Assembly: GCF_024172095.1 (NCBI RefSeq)
Contig: NZ_JAMZDX010000006.1
Span: 62,001 to 126,000, forward strand
From: Kitasatospora cinereorecta
GTDB taxonomy: Bacteria; Actinomycetota; Actinomycetes; Streptomycetales; Streptomycetaceae
Reading direction: 5' to 3'
DNA: 64,000 nt
The position numbers and the translations under genes were made by a program. Numbering within the stretch: the stretch's first letter is position 1; every line of letters begins with the position of its first letter. Shown here one piece after another: positions 24,635-32,905 of this stretch. Under the pieces are notes generated by a model. The model made no database searches and was not told where the DNA came from. It worked only from the letters and a program-made list of their open reading frames with translations.

Positions 24635-26200
24635 TCAGTCGTTCTGGGCCTGGGCGTGGACGACCGCGATCAGGCCGGCCAGGCGGGCCTGCCAGTTGGC
24701 CAGGGTGCCGCCGTCGACAGCGTGCTTCTTCTGCAGGTCCTTGACCAGGCGCTGGGCGGCGAGCAGCCGGCTCTCGGCGGCGTCGGAGTTCTTGTCGGCG
24801 ACCGCCTGGGTGGCGTCGTCGAGCAGCCGGGTGAGGTCGTCCTGGCGGTCGCGCTCCCGGCCGAACTGGGCCTGCGCCACGTTCGCCCGCAGCTGGGCGA
24901 TCTGGGCGGCCACCGGCCCCTTGCCCGCCGAGGCGCTCGGGCTGGCGCTGGGGCTCGCCGAGGGGGAGGGGCTCACCGGGGCGGCCGCGGTCGGCGACTG
25001 GGCCACGACCGAGGCGGCGGGGGCGGCGGCCGGCTGCTTCGGGGTGCTCGGCCCGTTGAAGGCGAAGGCGGCGATGGCCGCGCAGCCCGCGATCACCGCG
25101 ATGCCCGCGCCCGCGTAGACCAGCGGGTTGCGGCCGCGCCGCGGCTCGTCCCGGTACGGCTCGTAGCGCTCCTGCTCGTCCATCGGGGCCATCGAGGGCA
25201 GCGGCGGCAGCACCGAGGTGCGGTGCTGCTCCACGTACGGCTGCTCGGCAACCTGCTGCGCGCCGGTCGCGGGCGGGAAGCCCGGCGGGGCGGCGACCGG
25301 CGGCAGCACCTGGGTGGCGGAGGCCAGCAGCGCGCTGGTGCGGTCGTCGGGGGCGGCCGCGGGGAGGGCGGCGAGCAGCTCGGACATCGCCCGGGTCGCG
25401 TCGGCAGGACGGTCGGCGGGGTTCTTGGCGAGCAGCCGCAGCACGGCCGCGTCCAGGGCCGCAGGGACGTCGGGGCGGTGGGTGGAGACCGGTGCCGGGT
25501 ACTCAGTGACGTGCTTGAAGGCGATGGCGACCGGGGTATCGGCGGTGAACGGCGGGGCGCCGGTGAGCATCTCGACCAGCACGCAGCCGACCGCGTACAG
25601 GTCGGCCCGGCCGTCCACCTCGGGGGCGGCGGTGGCCTGCTCCGGGGAGAGATAGGCAGCGGTGCCGAGGACGGTGGCGGTCTGGGTGAGCTGCTGGCCG
25701 CTGGAGGAGTTGGCCCGGGCGATGCCGAAGTCCACCACCTTCACGCCGCCGTCGTTGGTGATCATGATGTTGCCGGGCTTGATGTCCCGGTGCACCAGGC
25801 CCTGCGCGTGGGCGGCGGCCAGCGCCTCCAGCACGGCGGCGGCGATGCCGACCGCCCGCTCCTTGGGCAGCGGGCCGCTCTGGGCGATCAGCCGGCCCAG
25901 GGTGATGCCGTCGACCAGCTCCATCACCAGGTACGGGGAGCCCTGGTCGACGCCCGAGTCGAAGACGGTGACGATCCGCGGGTGCACCAGCAGGGCCGCG
26001 TGCTGGGCCTCCCGGGCGAAGCGCTCGGCGAAGCGCGGGTCGTCCGCGAGCCCGCCGTTCAGCACCTTGACCGCGACCGGGCGGCCGAGCTGCCGGTCCA
26101 CGCCGCGGTGGACCGTGGCCATGCCGCCGACGCCGAGTATCTCGCCGAGCTCGTAGCGCCCGTTCAGCGCGCGTCCGATCACCGGGTGCTCCCCTCGCAT
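24635..26200 (-). CDS. PknB-type transmembrane Ser/Thr protein kinase
   Basis: A 521-residue Hanks-type kinase from ATG 26200. The kinase domain (16-280) has the glycine loop GVGGMATVHRG, Lys45, catalytic Asp139 in HRDIKPGN, Asp157 of DFG and SPEQ in the activation segment. A Pro/Gln-rich juxtamembrane region leads to one membrane helix (about 359-382). The extracytoplasmic part is an Ala/Pro/Ser linker and a helical coiled domain, with no PASTA repeats. It is downstream of the deacetylase-glycosyltransferase gene on the same strand, 27 bases away, so it may act in the same envelope pathway. Confidence 0.9.
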   Translation of the reverse strand: MRGEHPVIGRALNGRYELGEILGVGGMATVHRGVDRQLGRPVAVKVLNGGLADDPRFAERFAREAQHAALLVHPRIVTVFDSGVDQGSPYLVMELVDGITLGRLIAQSGPLPKERAVGIAAAVLEALAAAHAQGLVHRDIKPGNIMITNDGGVKVVDFGIARANSSSGQQLTQTATVLGTAAYLSPEQATAAPEVDGRADLYAVGCVLVEMLTGAPPFTADTPVAIAFKHVTEYPAPVSTHRPDVPAALDAAVLRLLAKNPADRPADATRAMSELLAALPAAAPDDRTSALLASATQVLPPVAAPPGFPPATGAQQVAEQPYVEQHRTSVLPPLPSMAPMDEQERYEPYRDEPRRGRNPLVYAGAGIAVIAGCAAIAAFAFNGPSTPKQPAAAPAASVVAQSPTAAAPVSPSPSASPSASPSASAGKGPVAAQIAQLRANVAQAQFGRERDRQDDLTRLLDDATQAVADKNSDAAESRLLAAQRLVKDLQKKHAVDGGTLANWQARLAGLIAVVHAQAQND

Positions 26201-26227
26201 CTGTCGGCCATCCGTGAACGATAGCGG

Positions 26228-28375
26228 TCATCCGCCCGCGACCGGCGGCGGGACCTGGAGGGTGCCGTAACGCTGCATGCGCTGCCAGCGCAGACGGGAG
26301 CCGGCCAGCGCGGTGCACACGGACTGGATGACCACCAGGTACATCAGCTGGCGGTACACGACCTGCTGGAGCGGCAGCGTCCACAGCGGGCCGAGCCGCT
26401 CGCCGTCGAGCCGGAAGGCGTAGACGGCGGTGGCGGCCTGCAGCGCCTGGAAGGCCAGCCACAGGCCGATGATCCGGACCGGGTCGAGGAAGGCCAGTCC
26501 GTACAGGGCGAAGACGTCCACCACCGGGCCGAGCAGCGGCAGCAGCACCTGGAAGACCAGCAGGTAGAGCAGCCCGCGGCGGCCCAGCTTGCCGGACTGG
26601 CCGCGCTGGCCGAGCGCCCCGCGGTGCTTCCACATCGCCTGCAGGGTGCCGTAGCACCAGCGGTAGCGCTGACGCCACAGGGCGCCGAGCGAGGCCGGCG
26701 CCTCGGTCCAGGCGCGGGCCCGCTCCTCGTAGACCACCCGCCAGCCGGCCCGGCACAGCGCCATGGTCAGGTCGGTGTCCTCGGCCAGGGTCTCCCCGGC
26801 GACCCCGCCGATCCGCAGCAGCGCGGAGCGGCGGAACGCACCGACCGCGCCGGGGACGGTGGGCATGCACTCGGCCAGGTCGAACAGCCGGCGGTCCAGG
26901 TTGAAGCCGACCACGTACTCGATGTGCTGCCAGCGGCCGAGCAGCCCGCCCCGGTTGACCACCTTGGCGTTGCCGGAGACGGCGCCGACCCGGCGGTCGG
27001 CGAAGGGCTGCACCAGCATCCGGACGGCATCCCGCTCGAAGACGGTGTCGCCGTCGACCATCACCACGAGTTCGGCGCGGGCGTGCCGCAGGCCGTTGTT
27101 GAGCGCGGCCGGCTTGCCGGCGTTGGCCTGCCGGATGACCCGGACGTACGGGAGGTTCAGGGATTCGACGAGGTCGGCGGTGCCGTCGGTGGAGCCGTCG
27201 TCCACCACGATCACCTCGACCGGGTGGTCGGAGGCCAGCAGCGAGCGGACCGCCGCCTCGATGCCGGCGCGTTCGTTGTACGCCGGGACGATCACCGAGA
27301 CCGGCTCGGTCACCGGCGGCCCCCAGCCCCTGCGCCGCAGGCGCTTGTGGCGGCGGGCCGCCACCACCAGGGCGACCATCCGCAGCAGGCCGATCGCGCC
27401 CGCGCCCCAGAGCAGCCAGCCGAGCACGGTCAGCACCCAGTCGCTGGTGGTGAGGGCGCCGAGCAGCGCCAGGCCCTGCCAGTGGTCGGCGGTGGTGGCG
27501 GGGTGCTGGACCTGCGGCAGGCCGGTGGCCTCGCCGACGGTGGCGAAGCGGAAGCCGGCCGCCTTGAGCTTCGGCAGCAGTTCGGCGAGCGCGGCCACCG
27601 TCTGGCTGCGGTCGCCGCCCGCGTCGTGCATCAGCAGCACCTGGCCGTCGGCCGACTTCGGGGTCGCGTTCGCCACGATCGCCGGGACGCCGGGGCGGCG
27701 CCAGTCCTCGCTGTCCAGGGTGGTGAGCACGGTCAGGTAGCCGGACCTCGAGGCGTCCTGCAGCGCCGACCAGTCGGCGTCGGTCAGCGCGTCGTTGCCG
27801 GAGGAGTACGGCGGGCGCAGCAGCGAGGTGGTGGTGCCGGTGGCGCCGGCGAGCGCCTGCTGGGCCTCGCGCAGCTCCAGCGAGCGGCGCCACGGCGCGG
27901 CCTGCGCGAGGTTGGCGTGGGTGAAGGTGTGGATGCCGATCTGGTGGCCCTCGGCGAGGATCCGCCGGGCCAGCTCGGGGTGGTCGGCGACCTGGGTGCC
28001 GACCACGAAGAAGGTCGCGTGCACCCCTTCGCGCTTCAGCACGTCGAGGATCTGCGGGGTCCAGTGCGGGTCCGGGCCGTCGTCGAAGGTGAGGGCCAGG
28101 GTCCCGGCGGCGGGCCGGGTGGTGCGGCCGGTGGCGGCGTCGATCACCGGGCCGCCGTCCCTGACCTGCGCCGGGACCGAGCCGTTCGCGCCCTGGCTCG
28201 GGGCGGCGCCGTCGGCCTCGGTGCCGAACATGTGCCGGGTCCAGCCCTGCAGCAGCAGGGCGGACGTCAGGGTGAGGACCAGGACGGACAGCAGCAGCCA
28301 ATGGGTGCGCAGCGGGACCTGGCGCACCAGGCCGCGGCGGCCGCGGCGGGCCCGGGAGCGGACGGGGGTGGTCAT
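26228..28375 (-). CDS. Polysaccharide deacetylase-glycosyltransferase fusion
   Basis: A 715-residue bifunctional membrane enzyme from ATG 28375. An N-terminal helix (25-43) is followed by an extracellular NodB-type deacetylase with TFDDGPD (96-102) and the metal-binding HTFTH (149-153). Two helices then lead to a GT2 synthase domain with DDGSTDGTADL, MVDGDTVF (DxD), ETLAEDTDL (acceptor Asp) and QRYRW, and C-terminal helices. It resembles PgaB+PgaC combined: synthesis and de-N-acetylation of a beta-linked GlcNAc-type polymer. Its start overlaps the stop of the upstream small gene by one base. Confidence 0.85.
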   Translation of the reverse strand: MTTPVRSRARRGRRGLVRQVPLRTHWLLLSVLVLTLTSALLLQGWTRHMFGTEADGAAPSQGANGSVPAQVRDGGPVIDAATGRTTRPAAGTLALTFDDGPDPHWTPQILDVLKREGVHATFFVVGTQVADHPELARRILAEGHQIGIHTFTHANLAQAAPWRRSLELREAQQALAGATGTTTSLLRPPYSSGNDALTDADWSALQDASRSGYLTVLTTLDSEDWRRPGVPAIVANATPKSADGQVLLMHDAGGDRSQTVAALAELLPKLKAAGFRFATVGEATGLPQVQHPATTADHWQGLALLGALTTSDWVLTVLGWLLWGAGAIGLLRMVALVVAARRHKRLRRRGWGPPVTEPVSVIVPAYNERAGIEAAVRSLLASDHPVEVIVVDDGSTDGTADLVESLNLPYVRVIRQANAGKPAALNNGLRHARAELVVMVDGDTVFERDAVRMLVQPFADRRVGAVSGNAKVVNRGGLLGRWQHIEYVVGFNLDRRLFDLAECMPTVPGAVGAFRRSALLRIGGVAGETLAEDTDLTMALCRAGWRVVYEERARAWTEAPASLGALWRQRYRWCYGTLQAMWKHRGALGQRGQSGKLGRRGLLYLLVFQVLLPLLGPVVDVFALYGLAFLDPVRIIGLWLAFQALQAATAVYAFRLDGERLGPLWTLPLQQVVYRQLMYLVVIQSVCTALAGSRLRWQRMQRYGTLQVPPPVAGG

Positions 28376-28866
28376 CAGGGGCTCTTGGTGGGCTTGTGGG
28401 AGTTCGGGGAGCTCGGCTTGCCGTGGCCCGGGGTGGGCGGGGCGGCCGATGTGGGGGTGCCGGTGCCGGGCGCGGTGGTCGACTCGGCGGCTCCCGGGCC
28501 GGTCGGCGGGGCGTCGGTGGCGCGGTGCGTCGTGGGGGCGGCGGCGCGCCGGGTGGCGGCCGGGGAGGCCGCAGGGTCGGGCTCGGCGGCCTGCGACGGC
28601 TCGCCAGGGGCCGCACCGGAGGGGGTGTCGGCACTCTGGGCGGGCGGCTGGGGCAGGAACGGCGCGTGCACCGCCGGTCCGCCGAGCAGGTTGCTGGCCA
28701 GCAGGACCAGGTAGCCGGCGGCCGGGACGGCGAGCAGCCGGCCGGCCCGGCGGACCCGGCGCTGGCGCCGTCCGGAGGCGTCGACGAAGACCGGCGGCAG
28801 GGGTGCGGCGACGGTCCGGTCGGGGTGGGTCGCGGGGTCGAGCTGCGCCGTGTCGTCGATCACCAT
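28375..28866 (-). CDS. Pro/Thr/Ala-rich single-pass membrane protein
   Basis: A 163-residue protein from ATG 28866. A basic N-terminal region is followed by one membrane helix (RLLAVPAAGYLVLLASNLLG) and about 90 extracytoplasmic residues that are almost wholly Pro/Ala/Thr/Ser. Its TGA shares one base with the start of the deacetylase-glycosyltransferase, so it is likely a partner or spacer protein of that machine. The frame stays open upstream through the hairpin array to about 29313; I judge that extension noncoding. Confidence 0.65.
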   Translation of the reverse strand: MVIDDTAQLDPATHPDRTVAAPLPPVFVDASGRRQRRVRRAGRLLAVPAAGYLVLLASNLLGGPAVHAPFLPQPPAQSADTPSGAAPGEPSQAAEPDPAASPAATRRAAAPTTHRATDAPPTGPGAAESTTAPGTGTPTSAAPPTPGHGKPSSPNSHKPTKSP

Positions 28867-29440
28867 GGGTCCGGGGGTTCGGAGGTCGGAGGTCGCCGGG
28901 CGGTGCGGTTGGGCGGGGCTGCGGCGGGGCCGGGTTCGGCGGTCGGATGCTCGCGGAGCCGGGCGGACGGTGGACACGGGGGAATCCACCGGCCGTCCGG
29001 GCTCTCGTCGCCGCCCTCGGGGGGCGATCCGGATGGGCGGGGGACCCGGGGGAGTACCTCCACCCATCCGGAGCATCACCGGACGGTCGGTGGACACGGG
29101 GGAATCCACCGGCCGTCCGGAGCTCTCACCGGACGGTCGGTGGACACGGGGGAGCCCACCGGCCGTCCGGAGTACTTCACCGGGCGGTCGATGGGCACGG
29201 GGGAACCCATCGGCCGCCCGGAGCCTTGGTGTCGCCGCTGGGCGGCGCTCCGGTCGTGCGGGCCCGCGGCCGGGTGCTGTCCGGCCGCGCGCCTCGCGGG
29301 TACTGCTGCGCACGTGTCGCCACGCGCGTACCGCTCACGCGTGCTGCCACGCGCGTCCTGCCCGCGCGGGTCGCCCCGCGCGTCGCTTCACCGGTCGGGC
29401 GATGGGCCCGGGGGGTTTGCCCACCGCCCGACCGGAGTCG
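28867..29440. repeat. 574-bp noncoding region with covarying hairpin array
   Basis: No gene is supported here. Hairpins with similar sequence lie at 28962-29000 (partly decayed), 29029-29071, 29079-29120, 29129-29170, 29180-29221 and 29391-29435. The best unit has 16-nt arms (CCGGACGGTCGGTGGA) and the loop CACGGGGGAA. Units 3-5 repeat every 50-51 bp. The arms of unit 5 differ from unit 3 at three positions, all compensated in the opposite arm. Between about 29306 and 29386 lie six short degenerate repeats of CACGCGCGT. The last hairpin sits five bases behind the stop of the gene ending at 29441. Confidence 0.8.
29391..29435 (-). terminator. Hairpin terminator behind the sigma-factor partner gene
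   Basis: CCGGTCGGGCGATGGGC (29391-29407) pairs with GCCCACCGCCCGACCGG (29419-29435) with one mismatch. It begins five bases past the TGA of the minus-strand gene and is the most diverged member of the hairpin array next to it. Confidence 0.65.
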
Positions 29441-30364
29441 TCACCCCCCGCTGCCGCTCCCGCCGGCCTTCTGGTCGGCGGTCGGCGTGGGGGACTTCAC
29501 GGTGCGGCCGCCCTTGGTGTCCTCGGGGCTCGGGCTCGCCTTGTCGTGGCCGTTGCCCGAGGTCCCTCCGGTGGAGCCGCCGGAGCCGCTGCCGTCCTTG
29601 CCGGCGGGCAGGGTGGCGCAGTAGGCGGCCACCTTCTCCGCCCCGCCGGCCTCCTTGAACAGCGGCTGGAGGTTCTGTTCCGCGGCCAGGTCGCGGGCCT
29701 TGGCGCCGCTGCCGAGCCGGTCCTGGACGATCTTGCAGAGCTTGGCCAGGTCCGGCACGTCGCCCGCGCCGGTGCCCTTGTCGGAGGGCTTGCCGCTGGC
29801 CTCGTCCCCGGGTTGGGACGAGCCGTCACCGGCACCGGGCGAGGCCTTGGCGCCACCCGAGGCCACGCCGCGACCGGACGGGTCGCCGGCGCCGCCGGTG
29901 GAGCCCGCCGAGGCGCTGCCCGACCTGGTGGCGTGCCCGGTCGGACCGGCCACCACCGGGGTGTCGTTGCCTCCGCCGCCACCGCCGAGCACCGTCGGCA
30001 GATTGCCGGTGGACGCGGCCACGGCGACACCGCCGACCGCGGTGGCGGCCAGCGCGGCGGCGAGGGCCTTCGCGCTGAAGGCCCGCGCGAGCGCGGTGTC
30101 CGCCATCGTTCGTCTCCGGTGCTGTCGTGCCGTCGGCCTGGTCGCTGTGCTGTGACGAGCCGCCCGGAACGCGGCCATCGCCTGTTCCTCCCCGGGCAGC
30201 GGGCTCCCGGCCGGGGCCGCGTCCGCCTTGGCGGCGGCGAGCAGCTCGGCGAGGGCCGTCTGTCCGGTGAGGGAGGCCTGACCGGCCTCCGAGCCGACCG
30301 CGCCGCCGCCGAGCAGTCGCTCGGCCGCGTGTCGGTCGATCCGGCGGGATCGGTTGGTGCTCAT
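29441..30364 (-). CDS. Membrane-anchored partner (possible anti-sigma factor) of ECF sigma
   Basis: A 307-residue protein from ATG 30364, overlapping the sigma-factor stop by 4 bases. The N-terminal cytoplasmic part (about 1-105) begins MSTNRSRRIDRHAAERLLGG and is helical. One membrane helix follows (KALAAALAATAVGGVAVAAS), then a Gly/Ser/Thr/Pro-rich outer region with a small helical domain (LAKLCKIVQDRLGSGAKARD) containing two Cys. The layout (overlap with a sigma gene, cytoplasmic head, one membrane pass) is that of an anti-sigma factor, though no zinc anti-sigma motif is seen. Confidence 0.65.
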   Translation of the reverse strand: MSTNRSRRIDRHAAERLLGGGAVGSEAGQASLTGQTALAELLAAAKADAAPAGSPLPGEEQAMAAFRAARHSTATRPTARQHRRRTMADTALARAFSAKALAAALAATAVGGVAVAASTGNLPTVLGGGGGGNDTPVVAGPTGHATRSGSASAGSTGGAGDPSGRGVASGGAKASPGAGDGSSQPGDEASGKPSDKGTGAGDVPDLAKLCKIVQDRLGSGAKARDLAAEQNLQPLFKEAGGAEKVAAYCATLPAGKDGSGSGGSTGGTSGNGHDKASPSPEDTKGGRTVKSPTPTADQKAGGSGSGG

Positions 30365-31107
30365 CTCATGTCCTTCAGCGTCGCGGCCCGCGCGGGTGTC
30401 ACACCTTGCGCAGAACTTTTTTTCGCGGCCTCGTGGTGCGGGTTCGAGCGGGGTATGCCGGCGGCCGCTCCGCCGGTGTGCTCCAGCACCTTGGCGAGCC
30501 GGCGCAGCCCGCGGTGGGCCGCCATCCGGACGCTGCCGGCCCGCTTGCCGAGGACCCGGGCGGCGGTCTCGGCGTCCAGCTCCAGCACCACCCGCAGCAG
30601 CACCGCCTCGGCCTGGTCCTTCGGCAGCCCGGCGATCATCGCCAGCGCGTCCGACGTGGCCACGGTGGACATCGCCGCGTGCGCGGTGTCCTCGGCCGCC
30701 GCCAGCTCGGCGAGGTACTCCTCGGGTATGTCGGCGACCGGCCGGCGTCTCTGTTTGCGCAGGTGGTCCATGGCGCGGTTGCGGGCGACGGTGGCGGCCC
30801 AGCCGCGGAAGCCGTCCGAGTCCCCGGAGAAGCCAGGCAGGTCGCGGGCTATCTGCAGCCACGCCTCCGAGGCGATGTCCTCGGCGTCCTCCGCCCGGCC
30901 GCCGACCAGCACCCGCAGATAGCGGAGCAGGCCCGGCTGGACGGCCCGGAACAGGGTCCGGAACGCCTCCTCGTCCCCGTCGCGAGCGGCCTCGACGGCC
31001 GCGGTGAGGTCGACCCGCCGGTCGGGCGGGTGCCCCGGTCCTGTCGGGCGGCCGACTTCGTCGTCGTCGCCCGCCCCGTGGAGTTCAGCACTGTGCACCC
31101 GCCACAT
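30361..31107 (-). CDS. ECF-type RNA polymerase sigma factor
   Basis: About 248 residues; ATG 31107 is used, with GTG 31131 as an alternative, and neither has a strong Shine-Dalgarno. Region 2 is clear: FRTLFRAVQPGLLRYLRVLV, AEDIASEAWLQIARDLPGFS, and 2.4-like RGWAATVARNRAMDHLRKQR. Region 4 is LPKDQAEAVLLRVVLELDAE / TAARVLGKRAGSVRMAAHRG. A C-terminal extension of about 45 residues follows. Its stop overlaps the start of a membrane protein that may be its anti-sigma factor, so both probably respond to an envelope signal. Confidence 0.85.
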   Translation of the reverse strand: MWRVHSAELHGAGDDDEVGRPTGPGHPPDRRVDLTAAVEAARDGDEEAFRTLFRAVQPGLLRYLRVLVGGRAEDAEDIASEAWLQIARDLPGFSGDSDGFRGWAATVARNRAMDHLRKQRRRPVADIPEEYLAELAAAEDTAHAAMSTVATSDALAMIAGLPKDQAEAVLLRVVLELDAETAARVLGKRAGSVRMAAHRGLRRLAKVLEHTGGAAAGIPRSNPHHEAAKKSSAQGVTPARAATLKDMR

Positions 31108-31285
31108 GATGCGCCATACGGGGGATGTCACCGGGCCGGGACCAATGTCCTGACAGCCGCTGACATTCGCCCGCAGCGGTCGGACGTGTCCGAAACCTAC
31201 GTTTTAGGGGTACATCGACACCTTTTCGACAACCGGACGCCGGCCGGACACCGACCGGCCGCCCGGGCAGGAGGACGCAGCGCGC

Positions 31286-31981
31286 ATGACGAGTGCTCGG
31301 GAGCTGTTCGACCGGGGCATGCGCGACCACTTCGCGCCGGCGCTGCGGGCGATGGGCCTCACCGGGTGGCGGCACTCCTTCTCCGTCCCCGACCCGGCGC
31401 GCTGGGCCGTGCTCGGCGTCCGGGCCGAACCCGGCACCCACGGCCGGAGCGTCCGCTACACCCTCAACCTCAGCGTCACCGCCAAGGCCGCCTGGGACGG
31501 GCGGACGATCCGGCCCGACGCCAACGCCGTCAGCGGCCTGGAGAGCTGGCGGGCGCCGATCGGCGACCTGCTGCCGGTCGGCGGCGAGGTGTGGTGGGAG
31601 GTCGGCCCCGGACCGCGCTGGCTGGTCGCCGTCGAGGACTCGATCGCCGCCGTCCGCCACTACGGCCTGCCCGAACTGCTCCGCCGGCTCACCGCCACCC
31701 CCGACACCTACCTCTCCCCCGCCGAGCTCGACGGCGTCAACACCGCCCTCGCCGACGCGGCCGTCGCCCGCATCCAGCGGGCCGAGCTGGTCGGCGGGTG
31801 CCTGCTGCTGCACGGCGCGTGGCAGCGGGGGGACCGGGTGGCGCGACGGGTGCTGGAGGGTACGGCGCGGGGGTTCCTGTCGGCGCGGGACGAACGGTTC
31901 GCGCGGGTGCGGGTGCTGGACACGCTGGGGCGGGATCTGTGGGCCTTCGGAGAGCTCTTGGCGGAGGAGGGACACCACTAG
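31286..31981 (+). CDS. DUF4304-like hypothetical protein
   Basis: A 231-residue cytosolic protein. The N-terminal part (DHFAPALRAMGLTGWRHSFS followed by a beta-rich stretch with RYTLNLSVTAKAAWDGR) resembles DUF4304 proteins, which have no known function; the C-terminal third is helical. The match is from memory and moderate. The last base of its TAG is the first base of a long palindrome that probably ends its transcript. Confidence 0.5.
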   Translation: MTSARELFDRGMRDHFAPALRAMGLTGWRHSFSVPDPARWAVLGVRAEPGTHGRSVRYTLNLSVTAKAAWDGRTIRPDANAVSGLESWRAPIGDLLPVGGEVWWEVGPGPRWLVAVEDSIAAVRHYGLPELLRRLTATPDTYLSPAELDGVNTALADAAVARIQRAELVGGCLLLHGAWQRGDRVARRVLEGTARGFLSARDERFARVRVLDTLGRDLWAFGELLAEEGHH

Positions 31982-32054
31982 GGACGCGAGGAACTGCGCG
32001 ACCAACCATCCGGTGCGGACAGTGCATGGCCGGTCGCGCAGTTCCTCGCGCCCC
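31981..32054 (+). repeat. Dispersed streptomycete palindrome (copy 1), probable terminator
   Basis: Arms of 23 nt at 31981-32003 and 32032-32054 (core GCGAGGAACTGCGCGACC and its complement) with one mismatch and a 28-nt loop. A second copy with the same core, GGAACTGCGCGACC, lies at 39353-39430. The sequence is one I recall as common behind genes in Streptomyces chromosomes. Confidence 0.8.
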
Positions 32055-32138
32055 TGATGGTGGAACCGCCGAGTGCACAGGGACAGTCCTCGTACCAAGG
32101 GGCCGCGGGGGTCCGAGGGGGAAAAAGGGGTGTGCGGG

Positions 32139-32834
32139 ATGAGTGACGACCGTCGGCTGGTCTGGGACGGGTGCCTCAATGTGCGCGACCTCGGGGGGTT
32201 GCCGACGGTGCGCGGGGAGGTGACCCGGCAGGGGCGGGTGGTCCGGGCGGACAACCTGGACCGGCTGACCGCCGAGGGCTGGGCGACGCTGCACGCGTAC
32301 GGGGTGCGGACGGTGGTCGACCTGCGCAACGAGGAGGAGTACCGGCCGCTGCTCCCGCTCCCGGAAGGGGTGTCGCTGGTGCGGGTGCCGCTGGACGAGC
32401 TGGCCGGCCCGTCCTGGTGGTCGCGGTTCGGCGGGCTGGACGGAACGCCGCTGGCGTTCCGCCCGTACCTGGACCACTGCGCCGACGCGGTCGCGGCCGT
32501 GGTGGCGGCGGTGGCGCAGGCGGGCCCCGGCGGGGTGGTGGTGCACTGCGGTGCGGGCCGGGACCGGACCGGGCTGGCGGCGCTGGTGCTGCTGGCGCTG
32601 GCGGGGGTGACGGCGGACGCGATCGCCGCGGACTACGGGCTGAGCGCTGACAACCTGCGTCCGCTGTGGCCGATGCTGGGGCGGCCGGACGAGCAGGGGG
32701 AGATCGAGCGGGTCCTGGCGGACGCCGGGACGACCGCCGAGGAGGTCCTGCTGGAGGTGCTGGCGGAGTTCGACCCGGCGGGGTGGCTGCCGGAGGAGGA
32801 CGTCGTGGCGGTCCGCGCGCGGCTGGTCGGCTGA
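32139..32834 (+). CDS. Tyrosine-type protein phosphatase (IphP-like)
   Basis: A 231-residue phosphatase from ATG 32139. It begins with the family signature WDGCLNVRDLGGLPT and has the CX5R(S/T) catalytic loop VVHCGAGRDRTG with nucleophile Cys137 and Arg143. 'VVDLRNEEEY' supplies the conserved Asp-Leu-Arg of this group. No signal peptide, so it acts in the cytoplasm, on phosphoprotein or phosphoinositide-like substrates that cannot be specified. Confidence 0.85.
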   Translation: MSDDRRLVWDGCLNVRDLGGLPTVRGEVTRQGRVVRADNLDRLTAEGWATLHAYGVRTVVDLRNEEEYRPLLPLPEGVSLVRVPLDELAGPSWWSRFGGLDGTPLAFRPYLDHCADAVAAVVAAVAQAGPGGVVVHCGAGRDRTGLAALVLLALAGVTADAIAADYGLSADNLRPLWPMLGRPDEQGEIERVLADAGTTAEEVLLEVLAEFDPAGWLPEEDVVAVRARLVG

Positions 32835-32905
32835 CGGTTCGTCCGGCGGCGGCCCGGCGGAAAACGGTTCGCGGACGTGCGGCGGCTGCGCCGATACTCC
32901 GAACC

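Noticed and set aside
28867..29313. In-frame N-terminal extension of the Pro-rich membrane protein through the hairpin array
   Set aside because: The extension would encode repetitive Arg/Pro/Ser sequence dictated by the palindromes. A clean ATG at 28866 fits the protein's domain layout, and the arms show RNA/DNA-level covariation.
28962..29435. CRISPR-like array
   Set aside because: Units repeat every 50-51 bp but the whole unit, not alternate segments, is conserved; there are no unique spacers and no cas genes.
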